DNA from: Clostridium facile | GTDB taxonomy: Bacteria > Bacillota > Clostridia > Oscillospirales > Ruminococcaceae | Length of the DNA stretch: 64,000 bases | Reading direction: 5' to 3' | Assembly: GCF_014297275.1 (NCBI RefSeq) | Contig: NZ_JACOQK010000001.1 | Span: forward strand, 1,984,001 to 2,048,000 | Shown here: positions 8,359 through 17,018 of the stretch, piece after piece | How positions within the stretch are numbered: position 1 is the stretch's first letter | Layout: each line of letters opens with the position of its first letter | Notes under the pieces: model-generated | What the model was told of the DNA's origin: nothing | The model's database searches: none | What the model saw: only the letters and a program-made list of their open reading frames with translations | Position numbers and translations under genes: made by a program

Positions 8359-8387
8359 AAAAAAGCAGGCGGAACGCCTGCCTTTTT
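8359..8387 (-). terminator. Terminator of the Nudix gene
   Basis: The hairpin CAGGCG-gaa-CGCCTG, with flanking A/T pairing, is followed by a T run on the minus strand and abuts the Nudix stop codon. Confidence 0.85.
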
Positions 8388-8388
8388 C

Positions 8389-8802
8389 TTAAAAGCTATC
8401 TTTCATAATCTGACGGGCCTTGTTTACCAGCTGTTTATCGTTATCATAGGTAAGTAGCTGGTGGACGCGGTCCAATTCCACCCACTTAATTTGGGAAATT
8501 TCTTCTTCTTGTGGAGTGTAATCGTAGGTTTTTGCTTTTGCAATAAAATAAATAACATCCTTTTTAATATCGCGCTTTGGATAATAAGAAACAATTTCAC
8601 GAAAGGTAGGATCAATCATTACTTCAATCCCTGTTTCCTCTCTTATTTCCCGGATAGCGGTTTCCACTTCAGTTTCTCCAGCTTCCACATGGCCTTTTGG
8701 AAAAGACCAATGTCCTCCATTGGCGTGTTTAATCAAAAGGAGCTCAATATTCCCATGGAACTTACGAAAAACGATTGCGCCACAAGATTTTTCGTAATTC
8801 AT
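8389..8802 (-). CDS. Nudix hydrolase, probable Ap4A (dinucleoside polyphosphate) hydrolase
   Basis: The protein has 137 residues. The start was placed at ATG-AAT-TAC after GGAGGAAG, which removes 17 residues of the longer frame. The Nudix box is complete at about residues 37-59: GHVEAGETEVETAIREIREE followed by TGIE, matching GX5EX7REUXEEXGU, so metal and pyrophosphate binding should be intact. The start CGAIVFRK and the GHWSFPKGH segment are typical of the bis(5'-nucleosyl)-tetraphosphatase subgroup. Substrate assignment by similarity is approximate. It is monocistronic with a strong terminator. Confidence 0.85.
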   Translation of the reverse strand: MNYEKSCGAIVFRKFHGNIELLLIKHANGGHWSFPKGHVEAGETEVETAIREIREETGIEVMIDPTFREIVSYYPKRDIKKDVIYFIAKAKTYDYTPQEEEISQIKWVELDRVHQLLTYDNDKQLVNKARQIMKDSF

Positions 8803-9098
8803 ACAACTTCCTCCAATCCTATAAGATAAATCATAATTATTATAACACACCACAAGGAAAAAGTCTTAAAATTTTGAAAAAAATTTAATAATGGAGCAAA
8901 TATTCTTTCTAAATATCTATCATTACACAATTATTTCTATTGTATCCATATACATAAAAATGATTCCTCCCCATGATAAATTCTTTTTTACTATAAACGG
9001 AATATTAGAGGAACAGCTTACCTAGAAAAACCAATTTTATGCGTCCTACAAATAAATGAAATAGATACTAACGGTATCGATATCGTTTTTGACGTTGC
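8803..9098. other. Intergenic region upstream of the Nudix gene
   Basis: No gene is visible. The only structure is an 18-bp near-perfect palindrome at 9070-9087 (AACGGTATCGATATCGTT), which could be a regulator site. The rest is AT-rich. Confidence 0.5.
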
Positions 9099-9128
9099 AA
9101 AAAGGCGCAGTAAATACTACGCCTTTTT
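9099..9128 (-). terminator. Terminator of the Dabb gene
   Basis: AAAAAGGCG/CGCCTTTTT stem with a 12-nt loop and flanking T/A runs, 27 nt past the stop codon at 9156. It can act in both directions. Confidence 0.8.
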
Positions 9129-9155
9129 GATTCTATGTTCTTTTTTCATAACCTA

Positions 9156-9455
9156 TTAACACTCATAATCCGCACTTAACCGTTCCTGTGCAACAGAGCG
9201 GACAAAAAAAGCAACCTCTAAATGCTTTGGATTGGTCTGATATGCCTTTAAAGCGGCTTCATCCACAAAAGTCGTATCCAACAATACAGTACCGCTGCTG
9301 GATGACAGCAACTCATCCTGTACTTTAATATCAACCAAACCGTCAATCTGACCTTTTAGCCCCTCTAAACTGCGTTTTATTTTACGGGCATGGTCAATAT
9401 TTTGATCCACAGTAAAAGCATCTTTTAATTTCCAAATCACGAAATGTTTCACCAT
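9156..9455 (-). CDS. Dabb (stress-responsive A/B barrel) domain protein
   Basis: The protein has 99 residues. It begins MVKHFVIWKLKD and carries the alternating strand/helix pattern of the dimeric alpha-beta barrel (Dabb) family: HARKIKRSLEGLKGQIDG and FVDEAALKAYQTNPKHLEVA. Family members are small homodimers; plant and bacterial examples are stress-linked, and a catalytic role is usually unproven. It stands alone, with its own terminator, between the GIY-YIG and Nudix genes, so context gives no clue to a ligand. Confidence 0.85.
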   Translation of the reverse strand: MVKHFVIWKLKDAFTVDQNIDHARKIKRSLEGLKGQIDGLVDIKVQDELLSSSSGTVLLDTTFVDEAALKAYQTNPKHLEVAFFVRSVAQERLSADYEC

Positions 9456-9548
9456 ATAACACAGACCTCTTTCTCATTTCATATAAACCCACAAATGGCA
9501 TTTTTGTTATTACTTATTATAACAAGAAAAATTCCAAAATACAACAAA

Positions 9549-9573
9549 AACAGGGGGATTTCTCCTCCCTGTT
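9549..9573 (-). terminator. Terminator of the long competence/replication gene run
   Basis: The hairpin AACAGGG...CCCTGTT, with an inner GGA/TCC extension, is followed on the minus strand by TTTTTGTTGTATTTT. It lies 34 nt after the GIY-YIG stop and ends the gene run that starts at 18349. Confidence 0.75.
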
Positions 9574-9606
9574 ACAGTTTGTTTTCAAGTTATCCAAAAT
9601 TATGTA

Positions 9607-9882
9607 CTATTTATTAACGTTTACATAAGAACAATTTTTCTGGATAAGTTCTAGCTTTTTCTGGCGCGAAAGCTGTTTGATTGCATATTCCCGTTTCATA
9701 GCAGCGGAACGGCTATTACATTTTTCCCAATAGACCAATTTTACCGGAAGGCGGGAACGGGTATACTTTGCCCCCATGCCGGCAGAATGGACAGCAACCC
9801 TTTTTTCTAGATTACAGGTCCAACCAGTATACAAGCTTCCATCTCTGCACTGTAAGATATAAACAAAATTAGCTTGTTCCAT
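9607..9882 (-). CDS. GIY-YIG nuclease-fold protein (UPF0213/YhbQ type)
   Basis: The protein has 91 residues, starting at ATG-GAA-CAA after AGGAGAATC. The GIY-YIG core is present as VYILQC...SLYTGWT, with the downstream Arg in EKRVAVHSAG and the closing Glu region (WEKCNSRSAAMKREYAIKQL). The second motif reads YTG rather than YIG, as is usual for this subfamily. Stand-alone proteins of this type are small predicted endonucleases with unclear physiological targets. It lies 10 nt downstream of the deacetylase stop codon and is the last gene of the run. Confidence 0.88.
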   Translation of the reverse strand: MEQANFVYILQCRDGSLYTGWTCNLEKRVAVHSAGMGAKYTRSRLPVKLVYWEKCNSRSAAMKREYAIKQLSRQKKLELIQKNCSYVNVNK

Positions 9883-9892
9883 TTTGATTCTC

Positions 9893-10657
9893 CTAAGTAG
9901 TGGCAATCTGTTTTCCTGTGTGGTCAATTCGGTAATGGTCCGTTAATACCAAATCTTCTAATAAGACACACTGGTACTGCTTTGTTATTTCCGGAAGTAT
10001 TTTTTGTAAGGCAGGCACTGTTTGTTTTGCTTTCGAATCCACATGGAATAACAAAATAGAACCGTTAGTCATTTTCGGAAGGACATTTTGAGTAATGCTC
10101 TCCACTGTTGCATCCAGTTTCCAATCCTTGCTGTCAATATTCCATTGGATTACTTGATAATCAGATAATGCCTGTATGACCGTATTATTGTATTCTCCAT
10201 ACGGACCACGATAATAAACGGGCTGTTTTCCCGTAAAAGCCTGTATTTTTTCAGCACATTTTACGGTATCCTGCAACAAATCTTCCGTAGATAGTTTTTG
10301 GATATGGGGATGGGTATTGGAATGGTTTTGTAACCCATTTCCAGAGTTCACAATCAATTGCGCCCCCGCTGGACACCGGTCTAGCCAATCACCTGTGACA
10401 AAAAAGGTTGCTTTTGCTCCGTATTTCTCTAATAAATCCAAAATTTCTTCTAAATCAGAGTCTTCCCAAGCCACATCAAATGTCAAAGCGACCTTTGCTT
10501 CAGATGTTTCCACTTGATATACTGGCAACAAACGGTTTTCTTTCGCATCTGAATAAAAAAAACAAAAAAAGATACCTGCTACCATTCCCAGTGCCAATGA
10601 AATGATCAGTAGCAAAGAAAAATAAAACTTCTTATTTCCGCCTAACAGAATACGCAT
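9893..10657 (-). CDS. Polysaccharide deacetylase, PdaB-like (NodB homology domain)
   Basis: The protein has 254 residues: an N-terminal signal anchor (FYFSLLLIISLALGMVAGIF) and then a NodB/CE4 domain. Motif 1 is TFDVAWED, where family deacetylases usually have TFDD; the TFD-A-W form is typical of sporulation PdaB proteins. Motif 2 is NHSNTHPH and motif 3 is RGPYGEYN. WNIDSKDW and LFHVDS supply motifs 4 and 5. It probably deacetylates peptidoglycan, perhaps of the spore cortex, outside the membrane. It lies 52 nt after the DHHW-like gene. Confidence 0.85.
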   Translation of the reverse strand: MRILLGGNKKFYFSLLLIISLALGMVAGIFFCFFYSDAKENRLLPVYQVETSEAKVALTFDVAWEDSDLEEILDLLEKYGAKATFFVTGDWLDRCPAGAQLIVNSGNGLQNHSNTHPHIQKLSTEDLLQDTVKCAEKIQAFTGKQPVYYRGPYGEYNNTVIQALSDYQVIQWNIDSKDWKLDATVESITQNVLPKMTNGSILLFHVDSKAKQTVPALQKILPEITKQYQCVLLEDLVLTDHYRIDHTGKQIATT

Positions 10658-10709
10658 AAACTATCACTCCCATGCCAGTTTATGCGGCTTTAGATTGTCC
10701 CCATTCCAT

Positions 10710-11828
10710 TTATTCAAAAAACTGCTTTAGCTTTACAAACTGAGAGCTCTCCTTTAACGAATTTACAGAGTAAAGGAACAACGCAGTATGGTAAGAATCA
10801 AGGTCAATACAATCCTGATAAGATGTATTCCAGGTATTCAGGTTTACTACAGTAATCTGTTCACAATGGGGCAGATAGAACTGTACCAGTGTTCCTGCAT
10901 TTTCATCTCCAAAAATCAGCATTTTCTTTCCTTCGGTGTTATTGGTGACAATATCGGTTACTGGTGCAGAACTTCCCTTTAAAAAAACATCTGTCTGGTC
11001 TGATGTATGTAAATATTCTGGATAATAAATCGAGTTTTGGGTAGAAGCGCTGCCCCCATTTATTTCGGTTACTTGTATTTGCAGTTCTTTTTTAGTATAG
11101 TGGTATAAATCAATATTATCGAAAGCGGCATCTTCATACCGCGTTTTTTCGTATAAGTCTCCTCGGAACGAGTCGGAGGCATGTTCAATACTATAATCCG
11201 ATAAATCTGTCGTCACTAAACCAAGGGATTTTGCAATGTAACTATACAAAGTATAAGCCCCTAAACTGGTCAAACTATCCTGAGTATTATAATAGATCTG
11301 TTCTGTTTTTGCTGCGGTTAACGGGGTAATAGAATCCAAACAGGTAATCGAGGGATCCATTTTTGCATACATACTATTGATAAAAGTCACTTCATTTTCT
11401 CTGGGAATATAGGATGGTATCTGCTCTTTATATAATTCTGCTGCGGAGGGTAAAAGGGTAATGTAGGACTGCCCGTTAAACTGATTGGAAAAATCATTGA
11501 TATAATCTTTCATCGAATTTACGGCCTGGTTAGAAGGCAATTGTGGATCTTCTAATAAACGGTTTCCCGACAAATAGACCCCATTAATCTTTTTTTGCCC
11601 AATTAAAATCATCGCTTTTGTTTTTAATCCCAACAGCCAATCTTTCCCTGGAATTGTTTGCTTTAAATACTCTTCCACCTGGTCATCATAATTCCCTTTT
11701 ACAACTTTTGTCGCAGAAGGCAAAGGAAACTCAGCTGATTGGCTATTTTTTAAATTCCTCATGAAAAAACCAACTGTGGGAAACAAAATTAAAATGGTAA
11801 AGAGCCCCACGATTAATTTGTGCCTCAT
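10710..11828 (-). CDS. DHHW/AlgX-like protein with both catalytic signatures replaced
   Basis: The protein has 372 residues: one N-terminal membrane anchor (LIVGLFTILILFPTVGFF) and an extracellular SGNH-like domain. The layout follows DHHW proteins, which pair with MBOAT acyltransferases to O-acetylate surface polymers: NGVYLSGNRLLED, then a segment aligned to YYRTDHHWT, then FRGDLYEKTR, then a GDS-like loop. Here the DHHW position reads YYNTQDSLT (about residue 184), and the usual GDS nucleophile loop reads LIFGDENAG (about residue 306). Ser, Asp and both His of the known active site are therefore missing. The partner MBOAT gene lies 17 nt upstream. I infer a non-catalytic or altered-function relative. 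Confidence 0.65.
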   Translation of the reverse strand: MRHKLIVGLFTILILFPTVGFFMRNLKNSQSAEFPLPSATKVVKGNYDDQVEEYLKQTIPGKDWLLGLKTKAMILIGQKKINGVYLSGNRLLEDPQLPSNQAVNSMKDYINDFSNQFNGQSYITLLPSAAELYKEQIPSYIPRENEVTFINSMYAKMDPSITCLDSITPLTAAKTEQIYYNTQDSLTSLGAYTLYSYIAKSLGLVTTDLSDYSIEHASDSFRGDLYEKTRYEDAAFDNIDLYHYTKKELQIQVTEINGGSASTQNSIYYPEYLHTSDQTDVFLKGSSAPVTDIVTNNTEGKKMLIFGDENAGTLVQFYLPHCEQITVVNLNTWNTSYQDCIDLDSYHTALFLYSVNSLKESSQFVKLKQFFE

Positions 11829-11845
11829 AAAAATTCACTTCTTCC

Positions 11846-13234
11846 TTACAAAGTAAAACATAAAAAGGGGATGGTATTGCTATTCATTAAAAAAGCAATA
11901 CTAAAAATCCATATGATAAAAATGACCATTGGCTTTAAAAGATGGTAAATTTTTGGATAGTAGAGGTATAAGCTCTCTTTGTAATGTTTTAAAAAATGGC
12001 TACTGATAAAGATACAAATTAGTAAGATAACTAGATAGGATGCAAAAAAATAGATTGTTTCGTTATTGATCCAAGGATAACGCCCCCAACCAAACATAAC
12101 CCCTAAATAGGAAAGTGCAGAACTTACATTGGGGTGGGATAACATAACAAACACAAATACCGTCATGAAAAAGGTGTAAAACTGCCCTAAGAACCGGGGA
12201 ATCTTTTTTAAAAAATTGCCCCAAACAAACCGTTCCCCCAATAAAATAGTAACATAAAAAACTGCCGCTATTATCACATTCCATCCAAAACCACGCCAAA
12301 AGCAATAAGCTGCGATTACAATCAAAAGATTGAATACCAACCACAGTTTTCCTTTGTGGATACCATTGAGTGGATAAAAAATATACCGTTTGAACCAGCG
12401 GATTATGGATATATTCCATCTATGCCAAAACTCTGTCACACTCCTGGAGGAAAAGGGAGCCCGAAAGTTACGTGGCAAGTAAAATCCCATCATCTTTGCC
12501 AATCCCCTTGCCATATCGGTATAGCCGGAAAAATCGAAATAGAAACGAAAAATAATTGCCAATATTCCCAACCATGCTGTTAAAATAGAGAGGGAACTAT
12601 CGTCTGCCGCTAAAATCTGGCTGCACAATGGATACAGGTTATCCGCCAATAAAACCTTTTTCCCCAACCCTTTACCAAATAATAAAATCCCTTCTGAAAT
12701 ATTGGAAAAAGAGATTATCCTGTTCTCAAGCTGTCCAGAAAAATTTTGGTAACTAATTACCGGTCCCGCCAGCACTTTTGGGAACATAGCAAGATATACA
12801 AAATAAGAGATAAAATTTTTTTGTATGGTTGCTTTTCCCCAATAAATATCTACTAAATAAGAAATACAGGATAAAATATAAAAAGAAATTCCCAATGGAA
12901 TATGGTAAACCGTAGTTACCTTTACATAGCTGCTAATATAATCCGGCATAATTTTACAGGAAATAAAAATTCCTAAATTAATCGCCAGCCCTACTACCAA
13001 CCATGCAACCCTTGCCCTGTTATCCTTTTGAAATTTGGTATATAACCGGCCAATGATATAATTGGCAATTGCGATATTTACCAGTAAAATAATATAAATA
13101 GGTTCCCCGAAAGAGTAAAATAGAATACTGCCCAAGGTAATCCAGTAATTTTTCACTTTAGCTGGAAGTAGATAATAAACCAGAAAAAATACTGGCAAAA
13201 AACAGAATAGAAAGCTAAATGTGGAAAAAATCAT
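11846..13234 (-). CDS. MBOAT-family (AlgI-like) membrane acyltransferase with His-to-Arg change
   Basis: An integral membrane protein of 462 residues with about eleven helices. Family hallmarks are a PLGISFYILSCISYLVDIYW segment, FWHRWNISIIRWFKRYIFYP near residue 268, and FYFDFSGYTDMARGLAKMMGF. In AlgI/DltB-type proteins an invariant His lies in a later WHG motif. Here that motif reads CFWRGFGWN, with codon CGT (Arg) at 12293-12295, about residue 314. The protein would normally pass acetyl groups across the membrane to a DHHW/AlgX partner, which is encoded next and is altered too. The start ATG overlaps the rnmV stop (ATGA) and has GGAGG inside rnmV. Confidence 0.8.
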   Translation of the reverse strand: MIFSTFSFLFCFLPVFFLVYYLLPAKVKNYWITLGSILFYSFGEPIYIILLVNIAIANYIIGRLYTKFQKDNRARVAWLVVGLAINLGIFISCKIMPDYISSYVKVTTVYHIPLGISFYILSCISYLVDIYWGKATIQKNFISYFVYLAMFPKVLAGPVISYQNFSGQLENRIISFSNISEGILLFGKGLGKKVLLADNLYPLCSQILAADDSSLSILTAWLGILAIIFRFYFDFSGYTDMARGLAKMMGFYLPRNFRAPFSSRSVTEFWHRWNISIIRWFKRYIFYPLNGIHKGKLWLVFNLLIVIAAYCFWRGFGWNVIIAAVFYVTILLGERFVWGNFLKKIPRFLGQFYTFFMTVFVFVMLSHPNVSSALSYLGVMFGWGRYPWINNETIYFFASYLVILLICIFISSHFLKHYKESLYLYYPKIYHLLKPMVIFIIWIFSIAFLMNSNTIPFLCFTL

Positions 13235-13827
13235 TGGTTTTCCTCCTGTTTTAACAACTGGATTAATCTTTGATATTCCTCATATCCCACAGCATGATTT
13301 AAATATTCCAACAAATGGTTGGTGGAAAGATATTCTGGCAAACCTAGTTGTTTAAACAGCCATTTTCTTCTATTTTTGCTGTTTCCCCCACCACTTAGAC
13401 CATCTTCATACAAATGGTATTTTGTCACTGGTGTCCGTTGAATAGGCTGTTCACATCCTATCCCTGCCTGTTGCAACCGTTTCCGCAAAATTTCATCCGA
13501 TATTCCTTCCACTCCCAGGAATCCTGCTTTAGAGGGCTTTTCTTTCCGTTTTTCCTTCCCTAAAATTTCGGGAATAAATACATTGGTAACCCGTCCACCA
13601 TGGGCAATGGATTGGATATAATTGCGGATGACCAGTCCAGCGGTATCGCTATCGGTTAATACAACTACCCCTTGCGTTTGCGCCAGTTTCCGAATCAAGG
13701 CGGATTTTTCCCGATCTTTAAATATGCGGAATCCATCTGTTTGGATTACCAAGCCATCCACTAGATGTTTTAATTTTATCTTATCGTATTTTCCTTCCAC
13801 TACGATTGCTTGGTCTACATGAATCAT
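13231..13827 (-). CDS. rnmV: Ribonuclease M5 (Toprim domain, 5S rRNA maturation)
   Basis: The protein has 198 residues. The Toprim domain shows the Glu in VVEGKYDK near residue 12 and the DSDTAG motif near residue 60. A C-terminal DUF4093-type region contains GFLGVEGISDEILRKRLQQA. This matches RNase M5, which trims 5S rRNA precursors in low-GC Gram-positives. It is often next to ksgA; here it is coupled instead to holA (4-nt overlap) and to the MBOAT gene (4-nt overlap). Confidence 0.85.
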   Translation of the reverse strand: MIHVDQAIVVEGKYDKIKLKHLVDGLVIQTDGFRIFKDREKSALIRKLAQTQGVVVLTDSDTAGLVIRNYIQSIAHGGRVTNVFIPEILGKEKRKEKPSKAGFLGVEGISDEILRKRLQQAGIGCEQPIQRTPVTKYHLYEDGLSGGGNSKNRRKWLFKQLGLPEYLSTNHLLEYLNHAVGYEEYQRLIQLLKQEENQ

Positions 13828-14870
13828 CCCTTCACCTCTTGCCTAGCCAGAATCATTTTACCAACTGCTGTTTCCAAGATAATACGGTGGTCTACCCTGG
13901 AAGATTTCAACTTGATATCCGCTTCCATCAGGCAATCCAAACAGCGTTTTATCTGCCCCATAGAAAAGCGGGAACAATCCCGCATAGCGTTCCTCATCCG
14001 AAACTCCCTGCCTTTATAAGAATACGCCTGTAAGATCGCATCTTCATTCTGCCCTGCGCTTTGTGCTGCTCGGGCACGATAAATATCCAAAAAAGAAGTA
14101 TTCATAGCAGATAAAAGCAATATCTCATCCTGTTGCTGGGATAACAGCCTATCCAAAATCTGAAATGCTTTTTGATATTGTCCTTGTAGTACCGCTTTCG
14201 CAAGGTCAAAAGAAGAGCTTTCTACACTGGGGGTCACCAATTGGAAAATATCATCCCTAGTAATTTCTCTCCCCAAAGCATAAAAGGCCAACTTATCTAG
14301 TTCATGTAATAACGAATTTAGCTCTGTCCCACAAAGGTCAATCAAATCATATGCCGCTTTTGTACTGATAGCACTCCCCAATTTTTCTGCCTGTTTGCAA
14401 AGGATTTTTACTAGATCAGAACGGGTTTTTAACACAAATTCAGTTACACAACCAATTTTCTCAACCAGTTTAGAAAAATTACGGTATGTGCTGGATTTTT
14501 TTAATATAACTTCCCGTCCAGGATACCAAAAAATCAAAATAGTGGTTTCTGGCAAATCCTGAATCATCTGTTCTAGCTGTTTCAGTTGTGATTTCCCTAA
14601 TTTTTCTAAGTCCATATCTTCCACCGCGATACAACGGTGTTCTGACATCATAGGCAGTGTTTCCACTTCGTTGGACAATTGCTCCAAAGTCGCTTTTGCC
14701 CCATCTACCTTTACAAAATTAAATAGTGGTTGACCAGTAACCGCTTTTCGGAACAGAAGACTCGCTGTTTTTTCCAACAGGTAATTTTCCTGCCCATACA
14801 AAAAGTATACAGAATAAAATTGATTTTGACGAACCTGCTTCACCAGCTCTTTATCCGATATATAAGGCAT
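13824..14870 (-). CDS. holA: DNA polymerase III subunit delta
   Basis: A protein of 348 residues matching HolA, the clamp-loader subunit that opens the beta clamp. The start is YFLYGQENYLLEKTASLLFR, followed by a TLPMMSEHRCIAVED-type region and the C-terminal collar helices (SRFSMGQIKRCLDCLMEADI, then KLKSSRVD). Length and order fit the Firmicutes family. It starts 3 nt after the comEC stop, and its own stop overlaps the rnmV start. The comEC-holA order is conserved in many Firmicutes, so this is a standard block. Confidence 0.92.
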   Translation of the reverse strand: MPYISDKELVKQVRQNQFYSVYFLYGQENYLLEKTASLLFRKAVTGQPLFNFVKVDGAKATLEQLSNEVETLPMMSEHRCIAVEDMDLEKLGKSQLKQLEQMIQDLPETTILIFWYPGREVILKKSSTYRNFSKLVEKIGCVTEFVLKTRSDLVKILCKQAEKLGSAISTKAAYDLIDLCGTELNSLLHELDKLAFYALGREITRDDIFQLVTPSVESSSFDLAKAVLQGQYQKAFQILDRLLSQQQDEILLLSAMNTSFLDIYRARAAQSAGQNEDAILQAYSYKGREFRMRNAMRDCSRFSMGQIKRCLDCLMEADIKLKSSRVDHRIILETAVGKMILARQEVKG

Positions 14871-14873
14871 CCT

Positions 14874-17018
14874 TTATTTCACCTGTCCCTTCTCATCACA
14901 GACCAATTCCACTAAGTTGGATTCCGTTTGATATACGGTTTCACCATTTTGCAATAACACTTGGTTATTCTCTAAAATTATATCATATTTCACAGAAAAA
15001 TCCACGGGTTTCCTGGTAGTTTTCCCATTTTTTAAATAAAATGTTACGATTTCACCTTCCGGTACTGGAGGATAATTTCCCATGGCAATCGTCACCTCTC
15101 CCCATTTACAAAAAACAGACTGGTCATCCAAAATCAAACAAAAATCATCCCAATTGATTTGGATAGAAGTATCCTCTACTACATGAGTATTACTCAGGTC
15201 AGATTGCATAATATCGCCGAGCATTGTTCCTTCTTCCGGAACACATATCCAATCCACCTGTTGATTCTCCAATAAAAATGGAACTCCTGCCGCTTCTTTC
15301 TTATTGGCATCTGTTAAAACCAACAAATCTACTTTTTGGGTACCCTTGCCTTGTAAATAGGAAAGGGTATGATATCCTCCCCGATATCCTCCACAGTTCA
15401 ACAACACAGTGGTACCATCTTTTTGAAGTATTACACTATACCCATAACTTCCATCCACAATAGCCATTATCATTTGATTGGAAACTGTAATTTGATAGGA
15501 TACCGCTCCAGCTACTAAACAAGTAACCGAAGCGCAAGCGACCAATGCAAGGAATTTATTTTTATGAATCCCTACGGCAATAAGAACTAGCACCAAACTC
15601 AAAACACACCAGAGCTGGACAAAATCATAATGCAACGGAATAGGCGGTACATGGGAAAATAGTTTTGCCAGCTGTTCCAACCCCCAAATAGAAGCATTTT
15701 CCAAATAACAAATAGGAGCCAATAAAAAGGATACCTGTGGCAGAAGCAATCCTAAAATAGCGATAAAAAATCCAAAACACAAAATAACAGTCGCCAACGG
15801 AATTGCTAATAAATTGGAAATCGGGGAAACCCAAACGAACTGAGAAAAAGACGCAACAATTACTGGAATCGTAAATATGGTTGCGCTTACCCCAACACTA
15901 AACCCTTCCACCAAAAATCGGACCAAACTGGATTTCAGTTTTATTTTTTCAAATATCCGTTTTGATAGCGGACGTGCCAACAACACCAATCCAAATGTTG
16001 CGGAAAAGGAGAGCAAAAAACTGAGGTTTAAAATAGAAAAAGGAGATATGATTAAAATTAACCCAGCAGCTAAGCCCAGTGAATTGACCGAATCCGCTTT
16101 AGCATCCATTAACTTTCCAATTAAAATCGCCCCCATCATAATACCGGCACGGACAACTGATGGGGAGCAACCCGTTAGCAGCGCAAATAAAAAGATAAAA
16201 ACAATTCCTAATAAAGAAGAAACTTTTCTAGGCACACGGATTTTGCTTAAAGTCCCTATTATCAATGCCATTAAAATCGAAAGATGCAAACCACTTACCG
16301 CTAACATGTGGGAATATCCAGCTAGTCGGAAGGATTCTGTGACAGAATAGGGTATCTTTTCTTTCTGCCCCAATAGCATACCGGATAAAACTGCTGCCTG
16401 TTCGGGTTGCAAATGTTCTTCAAATACCTGTATAATACGGTCCCTTAATTGGAATAACATCGCTTGGAAGGAAAAACGGTTATGGGATACTACTTCAAAA
16501 TCCTGTACTTCATCAAAATCTGTGGACAAGAAAAAATATTTCGTTTTTGCTTGGTCATCTATTGTCAACTGGTTTGATTTTGATATCCGTACTAGTTCTC
16601 CAGTAAACTGGCATATATCCCCATATTGACAGGGCAATTGAGTAGAGGTATTACTGCGTAAATAATAGTAGCCCGCAACTTTTTTGTGATCAATTTCTTT
16701 TACACGGAATAAATATTCCATCGTTCCATTCATGTCTTCTGTACAATCATACATTACCGCTTTTACTGGAACAGTTTCTCCGTCCCACGCTACAGCTGGC
16801 TGGTACACAAATACTTGATAAAACCCCAAATATGCCACTCCAACTGCCAAAGAAAAACAAAATAGACAGAACGGACGAAATTTTCGCTTAAAGTAAAATA
16901 AAAAGCTGATGGATGCTGGCAAAACTGCCAATATCCAAATCAGCTTTCCACTAAAAAAGGATGCAACCAATAAACCAGCTGCAAAACCGCCACCTAGTTT
17001 TAACATTGGTCGTGTCAT
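14874..17018 (-). CDS. comEC: ComEC/Rec2 DNA-uptake channel with degenerate beta-lactamase domain
   Basis: The protein has 714 residues. It has N-terminal membrane helices, an OB-fold-like extracellular part (DUF4131), a multi-helix competence domain with AGYSHMLAVSGLHLSILMAL and TGCSPSVVRAGIMMGAILIG, and a C-terminal metallo-beta-lactamase-like domain. ComEC carries single-stranded DNA across the membrane during transformation. In the C-terminal domain the usual VGQGD reads VDGSYGYS, the usual IDGG reads LNCGG, and the TH-DADH zinc motif reads TDANKKEA. The metal ligands are therefore gone. The channel part looks intact. The start overlaps the upstream gene's stop (ATGA). Confidence 0.88.
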   Translation of the reverse strand: MTRPMLKLGGGFAAGLLVASFFSGKLIWILAVLPASISFLFYFKRKFRPFCLFCFSLAVGVAYLGFYQVFVYQPAVAWDGETVPVKAVMYDCTEDMNGTMEYLFRVKEIDHKKVAGYYYLRSNTSTQLPCQYGDICQFTGELVRISKSNQLTIDDQAKTKYFFLSTDFDEVQDFEVVSHNRFSFQAMLFQLRDRIIQVFEEHLQPEQAAVLSGMLLGQKEKIPYSVTESFRLAGYSHMLAVSGLHLSILMALIIGTLSKIRVPRKVSSLLGIVFIFLFALLTGCSPSVVRAGIMMGAILIGKLMDAKADSVNSLGLAAGLILIISPFSILNLSFLLSFSATFGLVLLARPLSKRIFEKIKLKSSLVRFLVEGFSVGVSATIFTIPVIVASFSQFVWVSPISNLLAIPLATVILCFGFFIAILGLLLPQVSFLLAPICYLENASIWGLEQLAKLFSHVPPIPLHYDFVQLWCVLSLVLVLIAVGIHKNKFLALVACASVTCLVAGAVSYQITVSNQMIMAIVDGSYGYSVILQKDGTTVLLNCGGYRGGYHTLSYLQGKGTQKVDLLVLTDANKKEAAGVPFLLENQQVDWICVPEEGTMLGDIMQSDLSNTHVVEDTSIQINWDDFCLILDDQSVFCKWGEVTIAMGNYPPVPEGEIVTFYLKNGKTTRKPVDFSVKYDIILENNQVLLQNGETVYQTESNLVELVCDEKGQVK

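Noticed and set aside
15877..16350. A 157-codon plus-strand frame antisense to comEC
   Set aside because: The comEC frame has conserved motifs across this stretch, and the antisense frame shows no start signal or family pattern.
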